NCBI GenBank assembly: GCA_963920765.1
Contig: OY987243.1
Span: 26,283,419 to 26,347,418, forward strand
Direction of reading: 5' to 3'
Source: Ulota crispa
Lineage: Eukaryota > Streptophyta > Bryopsida > Orthotrichales > Orthotrichaceae
Length of the DNA stretch: 64,000 nt
Shown: in pieces, positions 36,696 through 50,200 of the stretch
Numbering within the stretch: the first letter of the stretch is position 1
Layout of the letters: the number at the start of each line of letters is the position of its first letter
Translations under genes and position numbers: made by a program
The notes under the pieces: generated by a model
Told to the model about the DNA's origin: nothing
The model's database searches: none
What the model saw: only the letters and a program-made list of their open reading frames with translations

Positions 36696-37412
36696 GGAGG
36701 GTTAGGTTGGGGTTGGCCCAGGTAATCTAAACCCCCATATCATGCAAAAGTCTGGAGCTCTCTCACCTATTGCTTGACTTTTAACAAAAGACCATGGGGG
36801 GGAAGATCTCTAATATTTCTCACCTGGTACTCTCGTTTTTTTGTAATTTCTCCAGTACCAATTCCAAATTTTCATTACCAGTCATCACCGCTTTTTCTAC
36901 TTCACCTGCGAGAAACTTCTTTTATCAAACCTGCTCTCTGCTATATCTCACTAGGATTTGATATCCCCAAGTAGGTGAGGAATACTATTATAGAAAGCGA
37001 GTAGGCACCATTTAGGGTTTTAAATTTAGAAAAGCGTTTTAAGGTCCTGGGGGTCTGCAGATATGACCCGCAACGTTACCCTTGAGGGCTAGCATCATGT
37101 AAGTAGTAGTAGTGTCGTCCCTGGTAACAGGCCTTTTACTTCAACGGTCAAGGTAATGAAAATTGTAGATTTTGTACCTCGTGATTGAGCAGAATTCGGA
37201 TGGTGCTCGGTGGATGATGACACTGTAAACTATGTGATGAAGAGTATTGCTTGAGGATTATTGCTTGTTGAGAGCTCTTGTTTGATTTTGTTTGCCTTGA
37301 ATGTGTGCTTTGTTTATTGGGGTTGAACGTCTGGGATAGATAGACGCTGTGTACTTTGTTGACAATTCTTTTTTTTGGTATGCTTGAGAGGAATTGGCTT
37401 GTGCTGCATCAA
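36696..37412 (+). other. 3' UTR and flank of CUL3
   Basis: Repeat-free DNA after the stop codon. Composition shifts to AT-rich near 37300. No polyadenylation signal can be singled out. Confidence 0.4.
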
Positions 37413-37703
37413 TAAGGTAGGGGGCTCATGAATCGATCATCTAAGGACTGAAACTGAATTTTGGGGAGGTGAAACCCTTTTCAGTAAAGTTTTCTTCAAA
37501 GACGAGGAATTGGCATCTAACCCAAGTTGTTTATTTCTTGGAGCTTTGTGGAATTAGTTATGAAATCTTGAAGTTCAAATGGCATAGTGCTCTAAAATTG
37601 CCCATCTCCTCAAATGTACATTGCTTGTACATTGTTGAAGATTATGAAAACATGTATGAAAATAGTACATTCTGTTTGGGTGCTTTTAGAACCTCCTAAG
37701 GTA
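37413..37703. mobile_element. MITE family E copy 2
   Basis: Left end TAAGGTAGGGGGCTCATG; body matches 23079-23406. The right end is rearranged (acctcctaaggtag) and shorter than copy 1. Confidence 0.65.
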
Positions 37704-38836
37704 GACAAACCCATACCCAACTGTTTAAAGGTTTGGGGTATCTCAAGGTTTCGGAAAATTCCAGAAAAATCTGCAGGGTTAGCCTTTCAACAAGCTATCG
37801 TGGAACGTAATTTTTGTGGAAAAACATATTGTTGATTATTTTATATTAAAGGGCAAAATTGTAGCTTGTACCATCCCTATTAGCAACTCTAGACTAACCT
37901 TGAACTGTCTTGGATGTTTTCCTATAATGGCACTTGACTATCCCAATCCCAATTGCCTTATAGCAACTCAACAATTGACATATGACAAAATTGGCTTATG
38001 GCAAGCACTGTTCATTGCTCCACTTTGGGTCATGAGTGGACGGTGAACACCTCAAAAGTAGGGTGCTGAATTGGGGAGCAATTGGGAATGGGTCTATCTA
38101 CCTTACCTTAGGGGTAGTCACACCTTCTTCACCCCACTCTCAATCTTCAAAAAATAGGGGATGTGACGGTCTCTCCTTGATTTTTGGAGACCCCATATTG
38201 AGAAATGAAATATTTTTCTTCACCTTCAAAGGAAAAGAATGGGGTAAAGAAATCTTTGCATGCAAACTTTTCATCTTTGATTGTCTCTTTTTCACCCTTA
38301 TCTCTCACCCTTGTCTCTAATTAACCATTGCCCCTCTTGCTTTCATGTGAGCTCGTCTAGCTGTTAGGCTTGCTCCTCTTGCCTTAATCACCATTTTGCA
38401 AGTAAATCATTCTCCATTCTCCACCATCTCAAAAGGGAAATCACACCTTCATAGTGAAGTACTCCCATTGACTCTTAAATCCACTCTATAGCTTTTCATT
38501 CTTCACAGAAATTTTTGTCTTGCAGAAGGTTTGACTACCCGTAATGTTGCTCTTCTTATTGATCAGTTATTTTATTGTTGTGATGAAACTAAAACAAATT
38601 CTCACAAGATGTTTCATGAAATGGTAGCGCATAGAAAATCTCGCGTTGGTTGGGGTGCAAATATTTATGGAAGTGATTGATCAACACAAACCGTTCGTTA
38701 TTTACATTTATAGCTTGGAATTTTCAAATTATAGCTTATTATAAATTTTAATGCAGTAACTCAAGTTTCTGCATAGGTCTTAGTTTTTTATATTAAAATA
38801 CATTGTGTAACTTGTTTGTGTTTAGCAAGTTTCCCT
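37704..38836. other. Intergenic, no gene seen
   Basis: Mixed AT-rich sequence. ORFs at 37469-38320 overlap the MITE or have no recognisable motif. Confidence 0.45.
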
Positions 38837-39490
38837 TTAACCCCTCACCGCCCAAGGCAGATTTTGAGCATCTTAGAATCTGCTCTAAAGTGAACAAAAT
38901 GTCAATATTTTGATAAATTTTGTCAATTATTTTTGAAATGTAACGGTACAAATTCAAGCTAGACATATTAAAGATTACATGGGAAAAGAAAACACAACAA
39001 CATCACTTATAGATTAAAAGATGAAAAGATTTGATCATGAGGGTGTTAAAATTGTGAAATTGATTTGAAGTCTTTCAATTCTCTTTTCACATCTCAAATC
39101 TAAAATTGAGGGTACCTAAAAAATACGAGTATGTAAAGTATAATATGCATAACCTCAATCAATTTATAGCTTCTCAAAATCTATCTTACAAATTTTTAAT
39201 TCAATTTCTAATGTAGTATTTTCTCCAAGTTCTAGTGTACTTGAGGCTCATGTCCAAGAGCTCTCAACACTAGAAAGTGAAGATTTCCAATGGACACCCT
39301 TTCACAAAATCTTGAGTAAACAAATCCTAATTAGTCACCTTCAAAATCAGATTTTTGACACTAAAACAAGACCTCAACAAGAAATTTTAAAAAACAAAAA
39401 TAATTGTAATTAATCATGAAGGAAATTTATAAATCCCAAATTACAAACAAGTGGGGACAATTTTGGTCCTCTTGAGCGGTGAGGGATTAA
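38837..39490. mobile_element. TTAA-flanked element, copy 8 (long type)
   Basis: TTAA at 38837-38840 and 39487-39490. Ends CCCCTCACCGCCCAAGG and CTTGAGCGGTGAGGGA are inverted. The interior is shared, inverted, with 1772-2610. It is followed directly by a truncated short-type copy (39491-39627). Confidence 0.65.
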
Positions 39491-39980
39491 TCTTAGAGAG
39501 AAGTTGAAGAATAGATCAAATTTTTTTAGTGAGCTACTTGAGGTCCCAAACTAAAACTTTTTATTAGTAGCAAATACCAATTATAAGGCAACGTATATAC
39601 TTTGCCCTATGGTCATTTAAGGGTTCATATTTGTTTTCATCTTCCAAGGGTTTTTTGTACTCATGGTTGCTTCGGCTTCACATGTGGTTTTCAGCTATAC
39701 ATCTGTTCTATACATGGAAGATTTCTAATGTGGAAATTAATATTAAAGAATTTTAAAAGATTCTTCTGTTTTATACTTTTAATTAATTGAGTATAAAAAA
39801 TCTTCAGAAATGTGAGATTGGTCAAAAATTAAAAATCCACTTACTTTTGGTGTTACAAATGGTATGGGGTTACAAGTGAACTTAAGAACGCCTTGAATTA
39901 GATTCATTTTATAGTGATGCTTGGATATGGTCAATGGCTTGGGCATGAAAAAAACGTTGACCATATCTAAGAGTTGACAA

Positions 39981-40297
39981 TAAGGTAGGAGCACCCATAA
40001 ACGTCAAACTAAGGGTTTTGAACACAATGACTGTTAATAAACAATTAGCAAATTATAAGATCTTATTAGGAATAGAAAAAAATGAGTTTGTACTTTTGAA
40101 TGTATTATTTGGATACTGTGAGCATAAGTTGTGAAATTTTAAAGAGCAAATTGCCATTGCACCCATAACCACCTTTAAGATTTCATGTTCATGTGTTGTA
40201 CATCTTTGTCATTACATCTATTCACTTCCACATATTTTCCAAGATTTCAGAGGTGATGGTTATGGGGACACTGACGCTTATGGGTGTTCCTACCTTA
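39981..40297. mobile_element. MITE family C copy 2
   Basis: Ends TAAGGTAGGAGCACCCATAA and cgcttatgggtgttccta-ccttaa. About 317 bp and highly similar to copy 1. Confidence 0.75.
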
Positions 40298-41374
40298 AAT
40301 ACACATTCCAATTAACTAGGCCTAGATCACCAAAAAGAGAGTGCCACAATCCAAATGTTCTCTTACAAAGTTTGACCTTATCCAAGCATTATTGCACTTG
40401 CATAATTCTTAGGTAATACATGTTTTTGTTGGATTCATTTTCAATGTCCAATAGTTTTCATCTCATATTTTAAACTTATTTAGTTCATTATTTTTTTGAC
40501 TCTTTGAATTGGAACAATTGCACACATAAAAATAAGTTTGATGATTTGAAGCTCTTTACTATTTACATAGTTGTTATTTTTGCAAGCTATACAAAGTAGG
40601 TTCTTGGTAATTGCTTGTTGGAGTAATGTTTTTTATTTTCTTAACTTTAAACTGATAAAATATGACTTATACTAAATATTTTAATTTGTATGTGCATAAA
40701 CAAAAGTACAAATTTTGCACGTATTTAAGAGAGTATATTATTACTGAATTTTATTTTGTGAATTTATAAGTTTTTAAATTTTGTTGTCTTCTTGAAAACA
40801 ATTCTTACTAAAAATGACACGTGTTTTAAATTTAATTCTAAGTGTGTAAAACATAGTGCAATGGAAATCCAATTTGTGATGACACACTTTTCTAACTGCA
40901 TTCAATAACTAAGTCCATCTTCATTTTTTTCTATTTAGCTCAAAATGGCACTATGAACCAAATTTGGGCTTCTTGCATTTCAAAGTCGAAAGGTTACAAA
41001 AAGTTTATTTTCTTCTCCGTGTTTTTATATTTTTCTACATGAAAAACTCGTCGATATGATGTATGTCAAGTACGTGGTATTTTAGCAATAATCAAGGAAT
41101 AAATTCTGTATCATATCCAAATTAGAGTTGACTTTATTAATACATGGATCTTTATAAAAAGATGACCAATTTATACCATTTCAATACAAGTTTCATGTAA
41201 AAACAGTACAATCCCTTTTATCAAAGCAAAACAAACTGAAAATAGTTCTTTTTTTTTGTAACTCACCAAGTTTGAGATTTGGATATTAAAGGATTATGAC
41301 AAGAAAGAACTTAGATTTTACAATCCTATGTACTAAGTTTCCACATATGTATGCTTTCAAATGGCTAATTGACC

Positions 41375-41419
<45 letters not shown>

Positions 41420-42935
41420 AGTAAATTAATCTTATATTTGCAAACAAGCAAAACAAACTACTTACAAATACTATTTTAATTTAGAGAAAAAATTAATATG
41501 ATGTAATTGAAGTTACAGATACAACAATCCAACACTTGCTAAATTACATTTTGATTAAGTTCCCATAAATTGTAAATTTTTATAACAAAAGTATCAGGAA
41601 TCTCAATATCCCGCACCCTTTCAGGTCAATCTGGGTGAATCTTTTACTATGCACACTTTCATGCCTTCCACTTATTTGAGAACTTTGAGAGGTTTTGAAT
41701 GGTTGGTGGCTGCAAGAAACAAATTGTTACTTTGGCATCACTTATTGCATATTCAACACATATTATTTGAGCACATCTTTTGAAGTAGCTCAATGGAGCT
41801 GAGGTGGATGATTTATTTGTAAAAAAGTTCTACTATTTAAAATACCTTTCTCATAGATGATACTAAACAACTTGTACAAATCTTGAAATGTTTAGTTTCT
41901 TAGAAATTTGTTGAACTTCATGTCCATTTCTTAAAATTCAACAAAACTAAGAGTCATGTTCATTACTAAGAGAATCCAATTAATATCAAGGGAAGTAAAA
42001 ATTACAATAAAGAACAAAATTGGTATGATTTCTCCATGACAACATAGTTTGAGGTTTTGAGTTTGAGAGGCAAATCATTGAATAATGTGCTCTTAGGACC
42101 TATAAACTTGCAAATGCTATAAAATGCTCAATATGTGAGTTTTTTGGGTTGAAAAGTAAATTACAAACTAAATTTGGCAAACTTCATCTTCTAAGTTAAA
42201 TTTTAAGCAAAATATTTTATGTTAAGATGAAAATGAGGTTTGATCAAGAATCATCCTCAATATTATTGCTTGGACCCTCAAGTAGATTACTCTTTGTTTG
42301 TTTAGGTACCCCTTGTGGGCAAGGGGGTAATTTTTAAGGGGCTATTTACCTCTTAGGCAAAAATAAAGGGCGTTTATAATTATATAGTTTGGCAAAATGA
42401 CCTATTTTAGGGCACTCTAGAATTACTTATATGGCTTTGGAGATTCCATTTTTTCCTAAGCTATTCTTTTTATAAAGTGGAAAAATAAACTCTCAAGAAA
42501 ATGATGGCAAAAAATATAGGGTAAAAAGGACAAATAAGTTATGTGTGTATTGATGGTTGTACTTGACTAGGGTAGAAAAGTTTAGATTTCTTGTTCCCAC
42601 CCTACTTCATACCTACCTACTTGTATAAAGACCCATATTAAATATAGTATTCTCAACAACATTGCATAGGATACCTTCGATCCATACTAAATAAAGTAGT
42701 CTACGTAGTATTGCATAGGATACATGTATGTTTATTACCCTACACTAGTTGTAAAAATTAATAATGCTCCATGTTTGTAGTAGTGTACCTATATTATATA
42801 TATTGGATTTATCACTTTGAATGTTCTCATTATTATTAGTAACTTTGTTATAATTTTTATCTTCAATGAATAAAACCCTTGCTACATTAGGCCGCATGTC
42901 ATTTCTACAATGCACTAAGTGATCTACTTAGGCTT
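40298..42935. other. Intergenic, no gene seen; (AT)n at 41376-41410
   Basis: Very AT-rich unique DNA with an AT dinucleotide run of about 17 units. No ORF, RNA gene or inverted-repeat element was recognised. Confidence 0.5.
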
Positions 42936-43008
42936 GGACCTTTAACTCTTAACCTCTAAAATGTCAAAGGCACCAAATTTGGATGTTCAAGAAACTTTGA
43001 AACATTGC

Positions 43009-43925
43009 TTAACCCCTAAATGCCCAAGCAACCATATTTGGGTCTCTATAAAACTTTGAAGATGAATAAAACATTCTCAAATAATTATTTTTAGTGTTTT
43101 TTTTACAATATTAGTTTTTTTTGAAGTCTACTTTCAACATCAAAAATCTGATTTTGAAAATGAAAGTTGATGATTTTTCTACTCAAGATTTTGTACAAGG
43201 GTGTCCATTGCAATCTTGAGTTTTTTAGTGTTGGAAGATCTTGAAAGTGACCCTCAAATACACTAGAGCTTGGAGAAAAATCCACATTAGAAATCCATTT
43301 AAAAAAATGTAGGGGTAGGTTTTTTAAACCATAAATTGATTAGAGTTAGACATGTAATGACCTTAAACCTCATATTTTTTTGGTGACCAACTTTTTAGAT
43401 TTGACATGTGAAATGAGGATTAGAAGACTTTAAGTCACTTTTGCAATTTTAACACCCTCATGTTCAAACATCATAATCTTTCAAAATATAAGTGATATTG
43501 TTGTGTTTTCTTTTTCCATGTAATCTCTAACATTTCTAGTTTAAATTTGTATGGTTATAATTGAAAAAAACTTGATGGAATTTATGAAAAGGTTGATTGA
43601 TTGTTCAGTTTCATGGAAAGTCCAAGCAGCTCAGATATGGCTTGGGCACGGGAATGCTAAATTGTGAGTAGGGATTCATGAGCGGTGAGCCGTGAGCGTA
43701 ATTTTTTTGGCAAAATATTAAATTTCAACTATAAATGCGTATATAGGACCTTATAATTGCACATTATAAACATTCATCTCTTGAAAAATTGTTGTTTTTT
43801 AAGTTTTTCCATTAGTTTTGAGATCAAAATTGATTCCCGTTCACAAAATCTTGGCTCACCACTCATAGGCTCACCGTTCTACGCTCATGAAATAGCTTAC
43901 CTCGGCTTGGGCATTTAGGGGTTAA
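43009..43925. mobile_element. TTAA-flanked element, copy 9 (long type, with nested insertion)
   Basis: TTAA at 43009-43012 and 43922-43925. Ends CCCCTAAATGCCCAAGC and GCTTGGGCATTTAGGGG are exact inverted copies (17 bp). The left end is partly duplicated about 55 bp upstream (cttaacctctaaaatg, about 42953). A family G element is nested inside the right end. Confidence 0.75.
43639..43913. mobile_element. Family G element copy 2, nested, with target duplication
   Basis: The element (43649-43903, 255 bp) is flanked by the 10-bp direct repeat GGCTTGGGCA (43639-43648 and 43904-43913). That sequence is part of the host element's own terminal repeat, so the direction of nesting is unambiguous: G inserted into the TTAA element. 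A 9-10 bp duplication suggests Mutator-type integration. Confidence 0.75.
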
Positions 43926-44478
43926 GGCAAAATTTTGACCATTTTAGTATCTTTTGTTTGGAGAAGCTATAATCTGAAGTTAGCCTCAACGTTCAATTTA
44001 AATGTCTTGCACACTACATTCCAATTGATTAAGGTGGAAGCTAAACTACAAGCATGTTTGTTGGGGATTGAAAAGTGTGATGAGTAGTGTCACTGCAGCG
44101 TCTATGACAAGCTGCTATAGAATCTATGACAAGTTGCCACATTGGAAAATTGGGTAGCAAGTTGAGAATGAAGTCAACATCTCTCTTGGACACTCCCCAA
44201 CAAGAGCCCCTCTATTGAAAATTCATCATCTAATAAAATCCAAATGTATTTTTGGGCTAATTTCACTTCAAGTTTTTTTGGTATACAAATTAGAATTCAT
44301 TCACCATTGTATTCTCTTTCACTTATACTAATTTTTGGTCAATATTTGGAGCTAAAAAATTTCTTTGTATTAGGTGGTGGCTCTTAGACAACTGGAAGCT
44401 CATTTGTGAAATTGTGGTCATGAATTTGGAAGGGGGATCATCAATTTTGAAGTAACAACAACAAACACTAAATTATCA

Positions 44479-44807
44479 TTAAGGTAGGAAGCTATAATTC
44501 TACTCAAGCTCTAAAATCAACCACCTTCTCAAATGTATTCCATTTGTACATGCTATTTTTCATAGTCTTCAACAATGTACTATAAAAACAGAGTTCATTT
44601 GAGAAGGTGGACGGTTTTAGAACCCTATGCCACTTCAACTTCAAGCTTCCATAACTAATTCCACAAAGCTCCAAAAATATGAAACAACTTGGGGTGGATG
44701 CCATTTCCTTGTGTTTCAAGGAAATACCTTGAAAAACACTTCAAGAAGTTTCACCTTCCCAAAATTCAGTTTCAGCTCTTAGATGGTCAATTTATGAGCC
44801 TCTTACA
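44479..44807. mobile_element. MITE family E copy 3
   Basis: Inverted relative to copy 1: TAAGGTAGGAAGC at the left and tttatgagcctctta at the right. The body includes ctctaaaatcaaccacctt and gtggaattagtta in complement. Confidence 0.65.
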
Positions 44808-45792
44808 TTGGTGGATGTTTCCCAATTTGTACACAAAAGTAACCATTTTTGCATTAGAAGTTTGAAGCAGTTCCAAAGAAACCAAAAAATTCCTTACTTC
44901 TTCAAATTTAATCACAAATGATTTAAAACCCGCATGACCTTTTTGGAGTTTAAATTGACAACACCATCTAAAAGCCTTGAAATTCAAGATCCTACAATTA
45001 CAATTATGTTTTAAAGTTTGAATCTTACAACAACAATTCAAAATTCAAAGTTGCCTTCCAAAATTAAGAAAAGCACCTCTAAACTTTTAGGGATTAAAGG
45101 TTTGAAAGAGTCTTTGCAACCAATATAGTAGGGCACCTTAAAAGTGAAAATCTATTAATAGATGCCACTTTTACCACTTTTCAGACTAGTTGTTTCTCAC
45201 TTTTAAGGGCCACTTGGTAGGAATCAATGGGAGGGAAGTTTGTGAAACCATGGAAGGATATGATCAATATGTCATTTGTGACTTGTGGCTGAGGTTCTTT
45301 GCTGCATTACAAACCATTCTCCATTTTATTATTGTCTAGTTTTTTGAGATCATTTTCACAAACCATTCTCTAGTCTATCATTCTCTAGTTTTTTGTAGAT
45401 TGTTTTAAGTCAAAAATGACATCTGCCAAACAATCTTGTGCTAGATTTCTACCTAGCCATGCTTTCCTTGTTGGTCAGCAACACGAGTTGTTGCATGATT
45501 GGGTAGGAGGTGTTGCCACATTGTTTCCAAATACTACATCTATGGAGTCTAACTTCTCCATCCTTGGATGCCAGAAAGACTAATACCACAAATCCATTAC
45601 ATATAACCCTTGGAAGGTGTTGTGGAGTCTAACTTCTCCATCCTCAAAGTGTTAGTCTTTTCTCCCATCCGAGTCCATCACTAATTTGTCTTTAGAAGGT
45701 GTTTGTTTTTACTCAAATAGGCTTATAAACACACAAAAAATGGATAAAATGATTAAAAGTGGATACAATCACTTTTAACTCTCGCCATGTAC

Positions 45793-45989
45793 CACTTTTA
45801 AGGTGGCCTGCAATACAGTATAAGGTTTTTTTTTTTAATATTTGAAATAGATCCACACGTTTACTAAATTTGAGGTCAGCAAAGAAGTTGGAATATAGAT
45901 CATTCTAGTGAGCTATTTGAGATCCCAAATTAAGACTTCTTGTTGGTAGCAAATGCCAATTATACAGCAACGTTTCTATTAAGGGTTAA
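45793..45989. mobile_element. TTAA-family short element, left end eroded
   Basis: Body of the short family (gagctatttgagatcccaaatt, split) ending tattaagggTTAA at 45986-45989. The left terminus is not recognisable. Confidence 0.5.
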
Positions 45990-46697
45990 AGTTCGACATG
46001 GTGTATAATATTTCACACAGGTCACAATGGTTAGAATGCTCCTTTTGCAAGTATAATAAAGAAGGCAGTTGCTAAAGACATACGAAATAATCTTCATAGT
46101 TCCTGATATTGCAAAAAGCCAGGAGCGTAAGCATGCAAGCATTTTAGGAAGATCTCATCACACACACAAGAACTAGTTTCAAAATAATGGTACTGTGAAC
46201 AAAATAAGAACAAGTGAGAATCGTTTATTTTAAAATTTAAAAATCGATTTCAGAAAGAAAGAAAAAATTAAAACTAAAATAAAAAAGTATACAAACATTC
46301 GTGATAGTAAAGGAAGAATACTAGGGGGTTTCACACCCACGCTAATCGAGAGTATATCTTACTACTTCCGACCTCGCTAAACGAGGTCACGAACAAGAGG
46401 TCCAATGTATAATGAAAATTTTCCAAGTGGTCTTAATCCTAAAGCTGTGCCCACCATGCCTATCTCACTCAGTACTTGCATAGCTTAGGCACACATTTTC
46501 CCTCCACATCAAAACCATTGCATATCGAAGACAATAGAATTGCTTTGCTTGCACTGACTGTAGTAGCAACAGTCACACAAGCACCTTATAAGCTGACTAT
46601 ATGCAGAATAAACCAAAACCACAAAAAATCAAGAAATTATACTCGAAGCTTACTGAAACAGAGACACGAGGGGGATTGAGGGGATTGTGAGACCATC

Positions 46698-49600
46698 TTA
46701 CTCCCCTCCTTGATATCCTCCTGGTTGAGGAGCAGGTCTGGCTGATAACAATGGTTGCAGTGCTTTGACGACGATGCTCATGTTGGGACGAAAATCTGCC
46801 TCGTATTGGACACACAGGGCTGCAACAGCTGCCATCTGAAGAAACCAATTGTATAATAAAGACGGTTATGACCATCAACATAGAAAATTAGGGAAATTAC
46901 AAATAGTGGCATGAAAATGAAAAAACTTTACAGATAAGGGCACATATAAGGGCACATAGAAAATTAGGGAAATTAAAAATAGTGGCATGAACATGAAAAA
47001 TATTACAAATAGGGGCACATAGAAGATTAGGGAAATTACAAATAGGGGCATGAACATGAAAAATGTTACAGATAAGGGGCACAATTTCAAAACAATTACA
47101 AATAGGGGCGCAATTTCAAAATAATTTGTAAATTTTTGTAAATTTTTTTTGGTTTGGACATTGGTTGACTTGGACATATCACATGAAACGTTAGCTAACT
47201 TCCAAAAAACTTAAAAGGCCTCTCCAAATCAAGCCTAAATAAAGAAATTTTAGTAAAGGGGATGGCAATTTTTTGGAAAGACCTCTAAGTTTTTTGGAAG
47301 TTAGGGAACATTTAATGTGATATGTCTAAATCAACCAATGTCCAAACCAAAAAAAACTATAAAAATTTACAAATTATTTCAGAATTGCACCCCTATTTGT
47401 AATTATTTTGAAACTGTGCCCCTATCTGTAATATTTTTTCATTTTCATGCCCCTATTTGTAATTTCCCCTAGAAAATTAATTAAGGTCCTGCCAGAGCTA
47501 AGAGTAGTTCATCTGACTGCAAAGTTTATACAATTTTGTAACCATTATAGGTCATCTTTGCTGTAGCGAGAAAGCTGAAAAAACGAAATACTTGTAAGTA
47601 AAAGTCGATGACATGAACGATACCTTCGCTACAGCCTTGGCGGGATACTCAGATCTCAATTTTGGATCAACACACTGTTTCACCTTGTCCTCACTCAGTC
47701 TTGGTGTTGCCTACAGGAGGTGTAAGCAAATAAAATCAGAGCAAATAAACCATACTTGTGATTAGAACAGCACTAACAGTCACCAGGTTCAGATAATGAA
47801 GATGAACATGGTCAACTTGCACAAATTCTTCACTGAGTATGTACCAAGAGGAACTAACAAGCTTGATATAGAAGTAAGAACAAAGACATATAAGAGGTAA
47901 GAGCTACGCTCAGTAAGTAGACTTTTGCTCCCAGGATCAAATAGAAGATGCATATATTAAAGTGCGTTAAATCACAAAAAACCTACCCAGGTCACGAGAC
48001 TCTGTTGCCCACGGGGCATTGTGGGATCGACAGGTTTTCTTCCAGTAAGAAGTTCCAAAAGAACCACTCCAAAACTGTAAACATCACTTTTTTGAGTCAA
48101 CTGTCCAGTCATCGCATACCTGCAAGAAAACATCGAATCAGAACATCAACAAACTAAAAAAATGCCGCAATAACTTTGACCAATGACCAAATGCACTCAT
48201 CGTCTACATAGAACAGACAATGGTTGACCTCCCTTCGTTAGCAATCTCCTCACGAGAGGACTACGACCAATGTCAATTTCCTGTTCGCCTTATTTCATGA
48301 AATTCATGTAGATGACTTCTAGGTACAGCATTATTTAAACGAGCTACCACAGAATCCTAAAATTCATCTCATTCGAATCCACAATTATTAGCTCTGATAA
48401 AACATCGTTCTCCTGTTTCGGAAAAAACGAAACCGTCACTTGTGATATCATGCTCCTACAAAGCAGATCACGTCGAAAGACCCTAATGCGCCCACGTTGC
48501 ACTCGCAGAAGTGTCATGCTGCCAGAGCTTATTACAAACATGACTTCTGATTATTAGTTCATAGTACATCTCTCACCAACTTGTCCACAAGTGTCGATAC
48601 TAGACTTTGTTGCATGAAAACGGCCAGATACGGTTAAAAGGAGCGCAGATGTAATCCTCAAACAAAACCTAATGTAAAGTAGAAAATCACCCGATCAAAA
48701 TCTGAACATTTTGTTGCATAAGAGCACCCCAACAATATTCAATAAATGCTACCCAGATAAGTTGCACACTTACTCTGGTGCGTGATAGCCAAAAGTTCCA
48801 AGAACGCGAGTAGAGTGTAAACGAGCAGCCATATCAGGTGCCTGGTTCGACAGGTTGAAGTCGGCAATCTTTGCAACATATGAATCAAAAAGCAGAACGT
48901 TGCTAGACTTGATATCCCGATGAATAATGGACGGCTGAGCTTTCTCATGTAAATACTCCAAACCCCTTGCAGCCCCAACTGCTATCTTCACACGCTGCAT
49001 CCAATCCAAGACTGGCCCGGGCTGAGCACCCTTCACACCCTTCCTTCCTGCAAGTCAAGAGTTCCTCGTTTAGGTTCGCAAAAACATTCTACGCACTGTT
49101 ATTCACACTAACAGGATAAATCAAGGAACTGAGACATCATCGTCAATCACGTGCCCTGAAGTGTACACTTGCTAAAGAAAACCGATGACATGAATGTGGA
49201 GGGACTTGAGGATTCTACCGGGCCTCACCAACAGGTACTAAGACAAGCAACGAGCATATCTATATACCATTTACTTTTATATTGAGTAATTAGTATACCC
49301 GGCCAACAGAATTGAACAAGAGTATTCATGAATGCACAGAATGCTCATAGCAATTAACAGAGTCTGCGGGCCTCAGGATGAGTATACCGTGAAGAATGTC
49401 GTGCAAGGAGCCCATGGTGGCATATTCATATGCCAGAACCCGCAGTTGCCCCTCTAAGCAATAACCGATCAGCTCAACCACATTCTCATGCTTCAATCTT
49501 GACACAAGAGAGACCTGCAAGTTCCAAACCCAACTCAGACTTGAACTTCGCAACTTGCAAATACAAATAAAATTATGTGTTCACAAGTAAAACTTGCACA

Positions 49601-50200
49601 AAAATCCGCTGGCCACGCGACTGGCATTGTGGCAAGACGTGAGTAAACAAAGAACTGGAATCACCGATACAGATGACAGGTAATGATTTGGTACTAGTGC
49701 AGCATAGACTACTAGACTTTGCGAATGATCAGTGCGGACAAACGACCAAGTGACTGATAGAAGGCAAGAGATATTCACAAATGATCCTCATGAAAGCATA
49801 GACTGTATCAGGCTTTCGCCAGGTTCACTATTACCCTCACTTCCTAGTTGCAATATCATGCGAAGGATCCCAGAGCGCTAATTCAGCCTTGTTTCAACAA
49901 TTGAAGCAGCAAAAGGCATACCTGTGACAGAAACTCTTGATCAGGTTGGGCACTTGCATCCAACTTCTTGATGGCCGCCTTGCGATCCTGAAGAGTAGCA
50001 TAATAAACCCTTCCATACGAACCTTCGCCAATCAGTGACTTCGGTCCAAAATTATCAGTAGATTCCCTTATTTCCTCCATGGACAAATGTGGAGCCTGAA
50101 TGGGCTGGATCTTTGTCGCTTGACCAGACCTCTGGGGCTGATCCCCTGCTGCCCGCTGATTTCCTTGATGGCCTGCCAGACATCCAAGACCGTTAGACAT
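46698..50200 (-). CDS. PTI1: PTI1-like receptor-like cytoplasmic kinase, 6 coding exons
   Basis: Exons, right to left: 50200-49922, 49514-49388, 49047-48774, 48119-47987, 47710-47624, 46835-46698. All GT-AG and in frame; 345 residues. The family are Ser/Thr kinases that act downstream of receptor kinases, named after tomato Pto-interacting 1. Visible parts: glycine loop IGEGSYGRV (57-65), K78 in AAIKKLD, HRD at 178-180, and DFN at 198-200 in place of DFG, a substitution usual in this family. Then follow the [21 protein letters not shown] activation segment, [20 protein letters not shown], and the [21 protein letters not shown] end. The N-terminal start is uncertain: ATG 50200 gives [10 protein letters not shown], with a possible acylated Cys7, but ctaacggtcttggatgtctggcag-like sequence at 50196-50173 looks like an intron 3' end, so a further upstream coding exon is possible. 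Confidence 0.9.
46881..47478. mobile_element. Mutator-type MITE, family D copy 2, in the last kinase intron
   Basis: 580-bp element at 46890-47469 flanked by the 9-bp direct repeat TAGAAAATT (46881-46889 and 47470-47478). Long inverted arms start gggaaattacaaatag. The left terminal segment is present three times (from about 46890, 46968 and 47028). It lies wholly inside the intron between exons 5 and 6. Confidence 0.85.

Noticed and set aside
46875-47177. Hydrophobic repetitive ORFs on the minus strand
   Set aside because: They are the triplicated left end of the family D MITE, not a membrane protein.
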